Shown piece by piece: positions 12,201-27,200 of a stretch of 64,000 nt of DNA. Origin of the DNA: Cyrtodaria siliqua (taxonomy: Eukaryota > Mollusca > Bivalvia > Adapedonta > Hiatellidae). Each line of letters opens with the position of its first letter. The stretch's first letter is position 1. The notes under the pieces were generated by a model. The model searched no databases. It worked only from the letters and a program-made list of their open reading frames with translations, and was not told the DNA's origin. Both the position numbers and the translations under genes were made by a program. The stretch spans positions 1-64,000 of the forward strand of contig JAWPHD010006748.1 in NCBI GenBank assembly GCA_037043455.1. Direction: 5' to 3'.

Positions 12201-15200
12201 GTCTTTGTGCAGTTATTGTGTATTTATTTATTATTTTATAGGTTTAAGTGATGGTTAATGCGTCATTAAATGCCATAAAATACTTTATGTGTGTTAATTA
12301 TGTCGCAATTCAAAGTTGTGTATTGGAAAATGACATGTTTATGGTGATCCTTCATCCTCATTTGGATAAAACAATAATGAAGATGATCAATATTGCGACA
12401 AACCGCAGCCCTAATAACACATTTATTAATATGTCTGTGGATAAACTATTTAGATTACCGGGATAATTACAAATTCAACATCTAGAACATAAGTGTCACA
12501 TTTCAATGTTCAAAACTGATTCCGGACAGACTATCATCTGGGATAGCTTTTCAGCGTGTATCGGCATTGCAATAACTGCTTTTAACACAATTAAAGGGAC
12601 ACACGGCAATCTTGATTTTTTAAAAACTCACGGCGTCCCGTTAGTTTTTCTCTTCACTTGCAGTTGTTCAATCATTAATAGTAATTGTTAGAATAGTTCA
12701 ACGCAAATTATTTTACATATTACTAACTTTTTATAATAGTGCATCAACAATATATTTAAAAATTTGGTGAAATAATGAAGAAAATTGAAATCTCAGTTTT
12801 TTATTTAATCATACGCAAGCAGTTCATAAAGTCAAAATGAAGCAGGATAAGTAAATTGAGGAGCACATTTTAATGTTTGAATAAATCTCAAGATTGCGAT
12901 GTGTCCCTTTAATGCAGTACTTTACCAACTACAGCGTTTGCAGAACATTGCTTTCAAAAATAAATAAAAGGTACACACAATTCAGATTGGTTAATTAATA
13001 TAAAAAGTGTGTACCTGCACGGTTTATAGTTACATATAGTTTAATTTTGTTAAACACTGAGAATATTAATTCTACCTACCTAGAGACATAGTGTATAAAC
13101 CTCCCACAAGCCAATTAATAAATGAGAATATATATATATTCGTAACGCCCTTTATACAAATCACATAAGGCCATCACCGTGTTGCGACTATGATACAGAT
13201 GATGCCGAACATGTTAATGTTAAAAAAGTAGATACAAGAAAGGTTTTACGCAAGCGTAAAATAGCTGCCGAGAGAAAATAGATAGCATTATTTCTGGGTA
13301 GGAACTGGGAACAAAGTTTAACATAATAACAGACCAAGTCACGGGTGTTAAAACAATATTCAAAAAAGAGTTGTCACGGAAACGTAAACTCGCCATGACC
13401 GTTTTTTTTACCAGACACTTTCTTCCCAATTTCTGCTACCAAACATTTTTAATCAAGGTGGGCGAATCCTTGACATGCCTTACAAATTGATTACATATTC
13501 ACCTTTATAGCATGACGTGCTAAAGTACACATCAGCACAGAAATACAATTACTCACATGTATGCGTTTGCGTTAGCGTGCATTACAACACAGATAAACTG
13601 TTCATTGCTACCATGTGTAATTATAAGATTGCGTTATCAAAGTGAAAAAAAATCAAAGAAACTATTCATTACTACCTTACCATGTGCAATTACTAAAACA
13701 ATATAAGAGTCGAACGGCAGCGAATAAAAGTCGAACTGGAAATTCAAGAACCACAGTCAACCAAAAACACGCTCAGACATTGTTTTTTACAAAGATATTC
13801 AAACAAGGTTTTACGTAAGCGTAAAAAAGCTGCCGATAAGTAAATAAACATGACTGTGGGCCTTTGAACTGATAGGAATGCAAACAATTGTTTGTATAAT
13901 TAATAAACATCTGAGAGTTAACAAACTGAAATAAGTGTTGCTGTTTTTATCAAAAGCAATAACTACATAATGGATGCGTCAATAGTGTTCACTGTGGCCA
14001 AGGTCTTATTGATATAATCCTTAATGATAGTATAAAAAAACAACAACATAGACTTCACGTTTCGGCTTTGACAACATTCACCAGAATATTATTTTCTTCA
14101 TCCATGAAAATACTTTTAAAGAGTCGCACTTACTCCATTCCAATACTTGCGATTTCATTCAGTTGCACTTACGATTTCATTCTGCACATAAAGATCCCAG
14201 ATATAACATTGCCGCATTCTACACTGAGTAGACTGATATACGATAACGTCAAACAGTATCGATAACTTTTGAACATTCCAAAATATGTGTTTATACCATT
14301 CACGTTTTTTTAGACGAGTTCTCTAGGAACTCAAGTTGTAAAGCATGCTTATCGTCAACTACATGATTCACAGTCAGTTAACCATAGACAAATAAAAAAA
14401 CGGCAGCTGAATAAAAGGCAAGATATGACATCACATACATACCGCCTTAGAACGGGCACCGGCCAAAAAGGCCGCTGGTGGTTAAAACCGCGTTCTTGGG
14501 TGCACCAAACCTCACTCTTACCCTACATCAAACGCCGGGTCAAACACTAAACAACTTTATTATATTTCAAACGCATTACTTGTTCGTTTTCAGTCCATTC
14601 CTCGTTTTCACACGCTAATTGCATTTTGGTCAAGAACAACTCTCAAATGATTTGTTTGTTTGGTTTGTAAGGTGTTTTACGTCATTTTCAACACATGTAA
14701 GGTTATATATTACGGTCGATTTTTTGTGGTGGAGGCAGACCACCAACTTGTCCTGGGTAGAACCAGTACTGTACACCTCCCGCCATCCGTAAGAATCGAC
14801 ACTTTGACTTGTAATGCTTGCTGTACATTAGCGAAACGAAGCACTTCGCACATTTACACATAGTATCTCGTTTCTTATAAGGATTGATGATGCTTAGGCT
14901 CACTGTACTGACATGTCTATTATCCCTCACTGTACTGACATGTCTATTATCCCTTCTTTTCCTGTTCCTTTTCTCCGTATTTAAGACTAAAGTTACTATT
15001 TGACACTGATCTCACACGTACGTATATTTACTAATGAGTTGAGCTAAGTAACTATTAGCTCTGTAAATGTGTGTAATATATTGTATTGGGAAAGGCCTAA
15101 TGTTGTAGAACTTGTGGCCCGATCCGTTTGCATTATTTATAGAAATAAAATAAATTAATACCTGATTATCTCTTTGTCTTTTTCAGGAATAGGATGGGCT

Positions 15201-18200
15201 GTTGTATTGATAGCTTTTTATACGGACTTTTTCTATAATGTGGTTATTGCTTGGGCACTTCATTTCTTTTTTGCCTCGTTCACAAGCTCTTTGCCATGGG
15301 ACACGTGCAACAATGAATGGAATACGGAAAACTGTTACGCAGGAATGATGAAACCTGACGAAAACAGCGGGTCGATCACGAATGTTTCCTCTGGAAACGA
15401 TACACTAACAAATAGTTCGTTGACGCTTACAACAATAGTAAATGGAACATCAAAAACATTGAACTATTCATTACTAGTAACACCAGCGCATGAATACTTT
15501 GAGTAAGTAAACAATGAAAATTAAAGCGATATATACCAAACCCCCACCATTGATACGTGAGTATTAATTTTATATATGGAAGTTGATAAAATAGGTGATT
15601 CTGTGGACGCATTATTCGCGGTATATTTCCTTTATAACAATAATCAACATTTGACTGTTCAAATTATACTGTACCGTAGGCTGTAGGATATAAATCATAA
15701 AGAGAGCAGATGATGATTTCTTGCATACCTGACAAGGATATCCATCATTTTACCGGGGCTAGATATTTCCATCTCACCCTAGGGTCGAGATAAAATTCAA
15801 GCGCGCCAACATCCGGTATGCACATATGTAAAACGTTAGTAGCTGGCGGCATCGACGCATAAAATGTCTCTGATATGCAAGAAAAAGAATCTATCATGGG
15901 TATTCGGTTCAGATAGGGAATTCCAACCCTCGGTATAAGTGTTTTAATCGGAACCTCGGCAGAGCCTCAGTTTCGATAAAAAACACTTATACCTCGGGTT
16001 GGAATTCCCTATCTTCACCGGATACTCATGAACGATTCTTATAATCTGAACAGCACTAGCCCAACGCGTGACCAGGCCCCATATTCTCGAAACTATCTCA
16101 GCTATAAAATTTTGAAAATCTTACTTAGTGGTCATGCAATTATTTGAAACTTTACACAAATCAAGATAAGCAAATATTACAGCTGTCCTGAAATTTGTGT
16201 AATGGGAAACACTCATTGAAACATATTATAGTTAAAAGAATTTTTTGAATTTTGAGCATGAGCATGGGATTTTGGCTGTGCATGTTTCGAGAAAATGGGG
16301 CATGCACTACTTGTTTAATGTCGATTGATGTTAGTGTTAGCATGTATATCGTATAATGACACACACTGTTTCTATTATATCTACGTCAAGACAGTCCGAC
16401 TTACATAATTATACTTATATATAGAATACAAATATGTTGTCGTGTCATCTTGTTTATGAACTACTTTGATAACTCTACTATATCTTACATTAAAGACGTG
16501 GGATGCTGCAGTTGCACCGGAGTGGGGGTATCTTTGCTGTTGGGCAGATCAACTGGCAACTGATGTTGTGTTTGCTGGGGGTCTATCTTATCTGCTACTT
16601 CAGTTTGTGGAAAGGTATCCACACGTCAGGAAAGGTACAGTACATTTTGTCATATTTGTAGGCGCAGAGGTCGAATAATGGACTTTTACATTAAGCAAGT
16701 CACGCTCAGTACTTCGTTCATCAACGGGGCTGTCATATACACTGGAATATTTCCACCGGGCATGTAACAGAAACAAAATCGAAGATTAGTGATTCATTAT
16801 TCTGTATCGCCTACCCGTCTCTTGCTGTGCTAGAACAATATATTTGCCATAGTATTCTAATGGTTTATAGGTTCTTCTTTAGTTAATGGAAGGGCGTCCA
16901 CTCGCCAGGAGATGCACACTCACTTTTCTCGTATAATGTTCTATATGCTATTTCAGTTTTGGGAAGGGTTTCCACGCGTCCTGTCTTTGGCTTATTAAGC
17001 TATTTTAGTTTATGGACAGGACATCCACTCATCAGACAAACACGACGTTGTCACATTATGCTAGGGGTCTGGTCAAGTCAGATGCACTTACGAATGTCAT
17101 ATTGATACTTAAATTAGGGCTAGGTACATTCACGATGAAAAAGATGCACATACTTGTGTTATATAACGAAGGAGATATACATCATCTGATACGTCATGCT
17201 AAGGACATCCACTCGGCTGTGTTTCATATATGATGTCATCTTTTGACTATGTCCCTATTGGCATGTGTCAGTTTATGCCAGACTGTGACAATTATAGCAG
17301 CGTGTGAATTACATGTTTGTTGTGAAATTGTCCAACTGGTGTGTGTCTATCGTAAAATCCGTGCAACTATGCGTGATGCTCTGTCAAATACATGGAACCA
17401 CGCACAATTTCTATACTGATTTTGTCTACCATTATTTGATTAATCGACCACTGAATTTATCTGTTAATAAGACATATACATCAGAGTAGACTTCTTAAAA
17501 CGCCGACTGTTCTTTCGTGAGAAGGTTATATATGAAATTTAGACAATGTTGAAAGGAACAACATTTCACATGCAACTCAGTCCCGTTATGTCGTATTTCA
17601 GCGATATTCGTCATTATGAGATAGATCGGCGTGGAAAAGCTTTCAAGTCTCGTTCGATCAATGAAATACACATTAACTAGTTTTAATATGTTAGTATTTG
17701 GTTACGCACATTACATCTACTTCTCTGGTGTCCCATGATACACTCGTTAATAACAACAAAATGAGCAATGTGCTTCCTGTCTGTTTTAAAAAGTGAAATA
17801 CATCTAGAAGTATGTTGAAAGTTAATACATATGTATGTTGAAAGATAATACATACGTATGTTGAAAGTGAATACATATGTATACTTTAGTATGACTACAT
17901 GTAGGTTATAATAGCGTAAATGAGTCTCCATGCCACTTCCATAGTAAAGTTAGAATGTTGACAACCTGTTAAAAACTCAAACCTGGTTAGAATTCTGGGA
18001 AACTTACTTTATCATGCAAATAAACATGTCTGCTATTAAACATCAACAAGGAAATAGGGGGTTGAATATCTTCTAAGAAACATTTCTTCAGCTGTATACT
18101 AACACCGGGTCAAAGGTCAACGTTATTAGTTTTACCCCTTACAATTTCGTACCCTGTCTACTTTAACTTGTCAAATTTATATAAAAAACTGTCAAAAAAA

Positions 18201-21200
18201 TGATGAGCTCCATTTTCAATTGTCAACAACATGTTCAGAATACAGCCAAAAAATAACAGGAAACCGCACTAAAAAAAGTTTTTAAAGAAAAAAGATTAGC
18301 ACTCTTTAACTACTTTCGATGCACCAGGCGAGCACATTCGGGTGATTCATACAAATGGTCGTAGATATACATAGGCGCCCTGCCGTAGTTCGTCCGAAGG
18401 TTGTCTGTCCTTGGTAGTTCACAAATATTTCTCCCCATATATAATTCTGCCTTGTGAACATGAATCTCTTACGAGATCCCAATTTCGAAAGTTGCCGTAG
18501 TGAGTTCAAATTCTCTCCCTTTATTATGTATACCTGAATTCACAGTATCCCCAGATCCGGCACCTTTCATTGTCACTGTCTCAATATAGCTGTGTGTGGT
18601 TGAACGCTTAAATGTGGCCCACTCATATGAGCTATAATTGTATGTATGTATGCGTCTATATGTTAATTGTGCCTTCATACGAGTGTGTTATGATGTAGAG
18701 ATACAGTTTATCAACGTGTGTTGCAACTACCTTTTTTAAGGAGTGAATATATACGCTTGATTTCTGTGTATTTCGTCATAGCTAGGCGCCCTGCCGTAGT
18801 TCGTCCGAAGGTTGTCTGTCCTTGGTAGTTCACAAATATTTCTCCCCATATATATACATATACAATACGCGATTGTTCTCGGTGTGCATACATGTATATG
18901 AAATGTTATCTTGTTAACCCAATTTGACGCATACCTTGGACATTGAATGCGCTTTGCTCAAGCAACTGTATGTAATGTGTTTTAGTCCCGCTTTTGCCAC
19001 TATCTAAGTTTATATTTTAGGTTGTGTGGTTTACAGCCCTGTTCCCATATGTGGTTCTATTCATCCTGATGATCCGCGGGATGACATTGCCGGGGGCAGC
19101 CATGGGTATCGAGTTCTACCTGACACCAAACTTCACACGATTAGCGACTTCGGAAGTAAGTACGGTTAAATGACGTTGTTTGTGGTCAGCACTTTACAGT
19201 TGTAATGTTGGTGGTGGTGACCAGCACGTTATTTCATCAAGAAAACGACGTTATTTCAGCAAGATAACATCATTATAGCTGTAACTGTGGCATGACGTTA
19301 TCTTGCTGGAATAACGTGAGGTCGGGATAATTTCTTAGGAACGGGTAAAACGGTTGGAAATACCCGGTATTAAAATGTGTGACTTGTGTTTTTGACCTGT
19401 GTGACTTTAACTGAACACTATACACCATGTTTAGAAATTTCGAGGCAATCAGTGTTTGCAGTTCATAATAAATATCCTTCAGTTTCAAAATATGCGCTTA
19501 TTATTTTAAATTACATTAGCACTAACATATAACACCCATATAATCTACTGTTGCGTTGTCATTGACCGCCAGTATAATACAATATATTGCCTAGTAAAAA
19601 ACAGAAAAAGACAACAACAAAAAGACAGAAAGTTAAAAAAAAAAATGCTTATTTTTTTCTTCAGATAATTCATTGACTCATGTGTATACTGGACGCGATA
19701 GACGCAGCTGTACACAAATATAATTTTCTTCAATAATTTAACATATCTATTTATTATATGCAAGTACCTGTCAATATATATATATATATAGCCGAAATTT
19801 GATCAATCGGTGGCAAATTCTTATTATGATTTTTGGTGATATCCTTACTCCGTTTTTTTTCAAAATATCCAATGTTGCTACCACCATTTTGAGTATAGAA
19901 ATACATTACACTTTTTATTTTGAAATTCGATATATTTGTGATAATAAAATGTGTTTTACTATCATTGTTGTACATATTTATTTTGATAATTAATGTATAA
20001 GATCAAACGTAAAGGAAAAACACACATCTTCTTTTAAAATTATCGTACTTCATTCATACCTGTTATTGTTAAAAAAACGTCATCCTGGCAATATATGTAT
20101 ATTAATACACTAACAATGTACAATGCTTCATTTAATACATATTTTGTTTTTGTACCATGTCAACATTATTTAAAATTGACTGACTTTCAAAATAATCAAA
20201 CAAAAGACAATACGTCATTAATTATATAACATACAAATATTTAACTTGCTACACAATTATTAATACGAGTCTGCAATACAATCAAAAGTATTCACTACTT
20301 ACACAATTGTTTCATACATTCTATTATAGCTGGTGATTCGTTTATAATTATTATACATAGTTGTCAATAGTTCCACACGATTAGTATGATGTTAGCCTTA
20401 AATTAGAAATCGGATGGTTGATGCTAGTTATAGGGTTTATTCGCGAGTTTCCACAAAAAGTTAGTATAATTCACAAGTTGTAAGTATTATTTAAATACCA
20501 TGATACTAAACTGAGTTAAAACTGGATATAAAACACAAACATGTTACTGTCGCTTCACTTTAGTCGTCATGATCTTCCATTTCAAAGTCATCAATATACA
20601 TAGGTTATCCGAATCATCATTGCTTGCTTAATTATCACATGTAATGTGTTTGCACATGTCTGTACACATCGTGCCATTTGCTAAGCAATCACAACTCGGT
20701 AGCTTACATTGTCGTGTACACTTGCAAGAACGTAAATCTAAAACGGCATCAGAAGCTGCAGGACTGTCCATCCGATCTATTTCGAATTCGCCATCTTGAG
20801 TTTGTTTCCACCCATAACCTACTTCTGAGAGATGTAATATCCTGTGTGGCGTCCAATCATCTTATCCAGACAGTAGCTTGACAATTGGTCGTTTTGTTAA
20901 AGGGACAAACGGCAATCTTGAATGTATTATCAGGCATTAAAAGCATCTCGATTTATTAATCTAATATCATTTTGACTTTTAAACTGTTTACATATAATTA
21001 AATAAAAAAATGAAATTTCATTTGTCTTCATCAGGTGTAAATATATTATTGGCGTAATACAATTAACAGTTAGTAATGCGCAAAAACAATTTGTTCTTCA
21101 ATATTCTAATAGTTCATAATTATGTGTTTTAGGCAAATCAAAGTTGCCATGTGTCCCTTTAAAACATTCTTACAGAGTGGTATCTGTGATCAATCAATGT

Positions 21201-24200
21201 CTCTTCCGATTGCACAAAATAGTTGGTACCGATATGCGTTTACATCAGTTGTCTGACATACCTTTGAACCACACATTCGACAACTTTTCTAAAGTTTCTT
21301 TCAATAGTTTCTGTTGTCAGTGTCCAATCTTTAACTAACTTCTGAACTGATTATTGTTATACTGGTTCCATCTTGATTAGAGTCAATCTGTATTCCAGGA
21401 AATGCATGATCACACCCAACTGCACGCACTCCAGGCAATGTTTTACAAACACAGGTTCTAATTGCACTTTTTCCAATGTCACTGAAGCAATTAAACTCTA
21501 AATTTTGTTTTGGGTTTTGTTAAATACTTCGAATTAGTGCAGCTTTCGATATTCCGAATTCTAAATATGCCAACTAAAATGATTATGACATCATGTTTTA
21601 TTAGCGTTACCACTACATATGTGTTTGCAAAATACATTTTGGAAAATGATATTCAGTTAAAAGGAGATAATTTAGGATTAACCATCATTCTATTATAGAG
21701 GAACATCTGCAGTAAATGGGTCAAGTGTTTTTTATATTATTTCCTACCAGTGTTAAGCAGTTTATATCTTAATAAGCGGGCTTCGATTCCTGTTATGTGT
21801 TTCATCAGCACATTTCATGATTTCATATAAAAGCAGGGTAACTCTCAAAATATGTAACAATTTAAACACAAAATATTTTACAAACTATTGGACAAAACAT
21901 AATACTTATCGCACAACTATTCTAAGATATATTTAAAATAAGAAAATTAGTTAAAATACAAAAGATAGTAATAAGGAATTTTGTTTAGTGTATTTGTTAT
22001 ACGCAATGTGAGAATATGGACGATTCCGGAACTGCTCTACGCAAAGTACAAATTCTTAAAATGTCCCGCGATGCCGGAATTAAGCAAGGGCCTAATCGAT
22101 ATAAAAATGCACCAAGTGTCTACGCAATTTGAGAATGTCTTGTGCAAAGTACGAATTTGAGTTGGGATTTAAAAATAAATATTGTGTTTTGAAACCTATT
22201 TATTTCTAATTGCATATGCCTATTTGTTTGACCCGTATGTTATAAACTGATAAAATATTTTAAAAAATCTGAGAAATCTAAGTAAAAATTATAATGGAGG
22301 GAGCTGGATAATTCAAGTGAAATACATGACAGAGTTATGGTTCTTGTCATATCCCAATGTGTAATGACAACGAACATGTGCGCCAAGTTTCAAAGCTTTC
22401 CGACAATTCGTTTTTGAGAAATGAGGAAAAACAACAACTTTAACCAAAACGTGTAGACGGATATACGGACGGACGGACGGACGGACAGACGACGGACGGA
22501 CAGACGGATCAGCCTGGAATTGCTACGCAATCTGGCTAAAAATTTAAAAAAATAAACGCAACGCAGACAATAATATGTCTAATAACGGGTCATATTGGTC
22601 ATTCCATAATATAATATATTTTAGAGATTTTCCTATGTTTTCTTCATACATATATTGGACCCTGGTTTGTGTGCCATATTCCTTCGTATGTACTTGTATA
22701 TATATAAAATAAGTCAAATATTGAAAATCTGCCAAATAACAAACACACCAGTGGCTCAATAAATGCACCAGGTGTTATGCCACTACTACTAATAATTGCA
22801 TTGGCATGTTTTAATCATATTTATTCAAGTAATATACTGATAAGGTATATAAATATATTTTAATGTCAAACTGTCTTATTCTCCAGAACACCTGTCCATC
22901 TGCCAAATGTACTAAAAACGATACATACCGTTTGAGAATAAATTACCAGTTTATGGTATTGCTAGTAATGACATTTGCTTATTTGATTAATTGATACTTA
23001 TATTAATCAAAATGGATATTAATGTACATTTGATAGAAAATGAGGAGATAAACAAACGTTGCATCACGCGTATACTTTTTATTTTAGGTTTGAGCCACAA
23101 GTTCTTCCAGCATTAATACGAACACTTTGCTCTTCCTGTTATTTCTGGGGTACCTCAAGGTCTTAGGTCCGCTGCTCTTTTTATTATATGTTAATGACAC
23201 GCCCTTGTATAGGTTATAATAGCGTAAATGAGTCTCCATTGCCCTTCCATAGTAAAGTTAGAATGTTGACAACCTGTTAAAAACTCAAACCTCGTTAGAA
23301 TTCTGGGAAACTGACTTTATCATGCAAATAAACATGTCTGCTATTAAACATCAACAAGGAAATAGGAGGTTTAATACCTTCTAAGAAACATTTCTTCAGT
23401 TGTATACTAACACCGGGTTAAAGGTCAACACTATTTTTACCCCTTGCAATTTCATACCCTGTCTACTTTCACTTCTCAAATTTATATCAAAAACTGTCAA
23501 AAACATGATGAGCTGCATTATCAAATATCAACAACATGTCCAGAATACAGTTACAGCCAAAAAAATAACAGGAAACTGCACTAAAAAAAGTTTTTAAAGA
23601 AAAAAAGATTAGCACTCTTTAATACAGAACTACTTTCGACTGCACCAGGCGATCACATCCTGTTGATTTAGTGCAATTAGACCTATACTGAACAAACCAA
23701 TGTAGATATGTATGCAGATGATACAACATTGTATGCATTTTTGGAAATCAGTATCGTGTATCCAAACTAAATTGCAAGCAGGTTTAAAAAAATTTAATGA
23801 TTGGTGTACGATAAATAATATGGTTATTAATCCCATAAAGTCAACGTGTATGATACATGGTTCAAACACAAATTTAGCAAACTGTGCAGAATTGTTGCTT
23901 AAAATAAATAGTGCAAACGTTACTAGACATCTGCATTGATGAATCATTATCGTGGAAAATTCATATATCTAAAACATGCAATAAACTTGTGTCAAAAATT
24001 AATCTATTGAAAATGATTTCTTACTACCTAACCTATGAAATGAAAAAAAACTTTTCTATAACTCTTATATTATGTCTACTTGTGATTATGGTTGTATAAC
24101 ATGGAGCAAAGCAAATAAATTCTCTATTAATAGATTACTTAAAATCCAAAAGAGGGCCACAAAAAAATCATTCTCGCGAAACCTATAGAAATACCGTCTG

Positions 24201-27200
24201 AACTAATGTTTAAGGAACTCCAGTGGCTTACCTTTCAACGATTATCACACAGGAGTTATGATTTATAAATCACTTAACAATTTAACTCAGGATTGCATAA
24301 CCAATTTAATAAACTTTTCTATAAATTCAAATAATAACTTAAGATCTGCTGCTGGGCAGGATATAGCTCATTTAAATCCTAGAACACATATTCTTAAACG
24401 TACTTTTGGACATTCAGGAGTGGTAGTTTGGAACATGATTCCCGTTGACATTCGAGCTTCAGGTTCTTTAATTACATTTAAGATTACATACAAATCCTGT
24501 CTTTTAATGAAAGAATAAAACTCCACTGTATTTTGTAACCTTACATTACAAGTAAAATAAGTGTATCTGTCTGGTTGAAGTTATGTAATGATGCATGCTC
24601 TGTTTTATCTTTCACTATATGCATTTATTATTACATTTTGTAGTTTTATATAGATGGCCATGCCTTTGCCGTCAGTATTATAATTAACAACTAGAACCAA
24701 AATATTCCTACTTTGTCCAAATTCCTACTCTGCGCACGGACGATTCCGGAATTGAAAATCATTTTGAGAATTCCGATAATAGCGCCCATTTTAAAAATTC
24801 TTACTTTGCGCAGAGCAATTCCGGAATAGTCCATATTCTCATTTTGCGCATAACATATATATCGACTTCTATACAGCATGTTTTTTCCTCTGGAAAGAAT
24901 CCAGTTTTCAGCGATTTTTTCCACAGAATGGAAGTTTTTCGCTTAATTTTGTGACACAGTTAAAGACATGCCTATGACACTTGAACTTATTGTAAGCCAA
25001 ATACTTTGAAACAAATTAATAATAAAAGCACCCTTCATCAAATACCATATTATGATTTTTGCAAAAAGATACTTTAGTTTTCAGCAATATTAGTTATCGT
25101 TGGAAATTTTGACACACTGAAATTGTGTTCGAAATAAAGATCCTACAAGATAACTGGTGGAAAGTGTAAGAAGATTCGTTATATGTTATTACAAAACAAA
25201 CCTAGTTTTCATAAATACAGCAGTCTACTTTTTTTTTATATAAAACTATTCCAGTTTTTTGTTGTTTTTTTGATAAAAATCCAAAGTTTTCGCCCAAAAG
25301 ATCTTGTAGTAAAAATAAAGCAATGGCTACTGTAAGATAAGGTATTTAGAATAATTTAATATCACGGACATGCTTTAAAATGCATCAAATTATTTTTTTA
25401 ATACTATCTCCAGTTTTCAGCGATATTTGTTTTATTTTCCGCTGTTTTGCCCAACATCAGGACATAAGCTGCCGCTCTCAGAAGTCTATCAGGGTGAACG
25501 TATTTTGCTAGGTATCATAGATTTCAAAACAACTTAAACTATACTTTACTCCCTGCTAGAATTTGCCACCAGATATGGTACCGACGAATCTCCTGGCCTA
25601 TGGACTAATACCTAGTACCTCAATTTTCTGACAATGGAATACCCAAAGCTGCATCGCTACACGCGTTTTATGAGTCCGTGTTAAAATCCTACTAAATTAT
25701 AATTACATGGTTAGTAACTTAGAATTTCAGCTGTATTTTGGCGAGTGTAAGAAAAGTGATAAATGCGATTGGCTTCCCAGTTTACGAGCATTCTTCTAAA
25801 GGTATATATATAACAAAAGGATCATTACAGTAGTACGTGTTCTGGTAGCTTTCAACACCTCTTGTTGATGTGCCATATATATATACTCGGGTGATACAAG
25901 CTTCTGGAATACTTCCTAAAATATAACATCGTCTGTATAAAGATGTTTCTATGTTCGCATACTCTATATCTAGATGTCTCTATATCGCATCATCTATATC
26001 TAAATGTCTATCATATCTATAGAGGATATTACATGAGTACTCATTCATTATTGAATTTATTGAACGAGTTGGCAAAATGATATAATGCGAGGCTCTTTCC
26101 GAGCATTATATAATTTTTGCTAACGAGTTTAATAAATTCAATAATGAATGAGAACGAATGTTAGATTCTATTTATCACATAACTCACATATCGACTTTTA
26201 TTGCATTGGGAATTGGATCATAGTCATTATCGATTTTTTTTGATAGCGCATACTAAGCTTAGTTGCATTCTTATATATCTAGTGGTATGTCTATAGTATC
26301 TAGATGCGTCTGTATATAGCATTCTCTATATCTAGATGTCTCTATATCGCACCATGTATATCTAGATGCCCCTACATCTAGATGTCTATAGTATATAGAT
26401 GTTCCTGTATATAGCATTCTCTAAATCTAGATGTCTCTATATCGCACCATATTTATCTAGATGCCCGTACCTCTAGATGTCTATAGTATGTCTCTATATC
26501 GCACCATATATATCTAGATGCCCATACCTCTAGATGTCTATTGTATCTAGATGTTCCTGTATATAGCATACTCTATATATAGATGTCTCCATATCGCACC
26601 ATGTATATCTGGATGCCCCTACCTCTAGATGTCTATTGTATCTAGATGTTCCTGTATATAGCATACTCTATATATAGATGTCTCCATATCGCACCATGTA
26701 TATCTAGATGCCCCTACATCTAGATATCTATAGTATATAGATGTTCCTGTATATAGCATACTTTATATCTAGATGTCTCTATATCGCACCATATTTATAT
26801 AGATGCCCATACCTCTAGATGTCTATAGTATGTCTCTATATCGCACCATATATATCTAGATGCCTATACCTCTAGATGTCTATAGTATGTCTCTATATCG
26901 CACCATATATATCTAGATGCCCATACATCTAGATGTCTATAGTATATAGATGTCTCTATATCGCACCATATTTATCTAGATGCCCCTACATCTAGATGTC
27001 TATTGTATCTAGATGTCTCTGTATATAGCATACTCTATATATAGATGTCTCCATATCGCACCATGTATATCTAGATGCCCCTACATCTAGATGTCTATAG
27101 TATATAGATGTTCCTGTATATAGCATACTTTATATCTAGATGTCTCTATATCGCACCATATTTATCTAGATGCCCATACCTCTAGATGTCTATAGTATGT

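Noticed and set aside
12248..12466. 72-codon frame in intron 2 as a small gene
   Set aside because: No recognisable domain, no promoter or splice evidence, and length within chance for AT-rich DNA.
16466..16678. Longest open frame across DAT exon 4 (reading [16 protein letters not shown]) as the coding frame
   Set aside because: The +1 frame gives the conserved TM4 sequence and is the only one whose phases fit exons 3 and 5.
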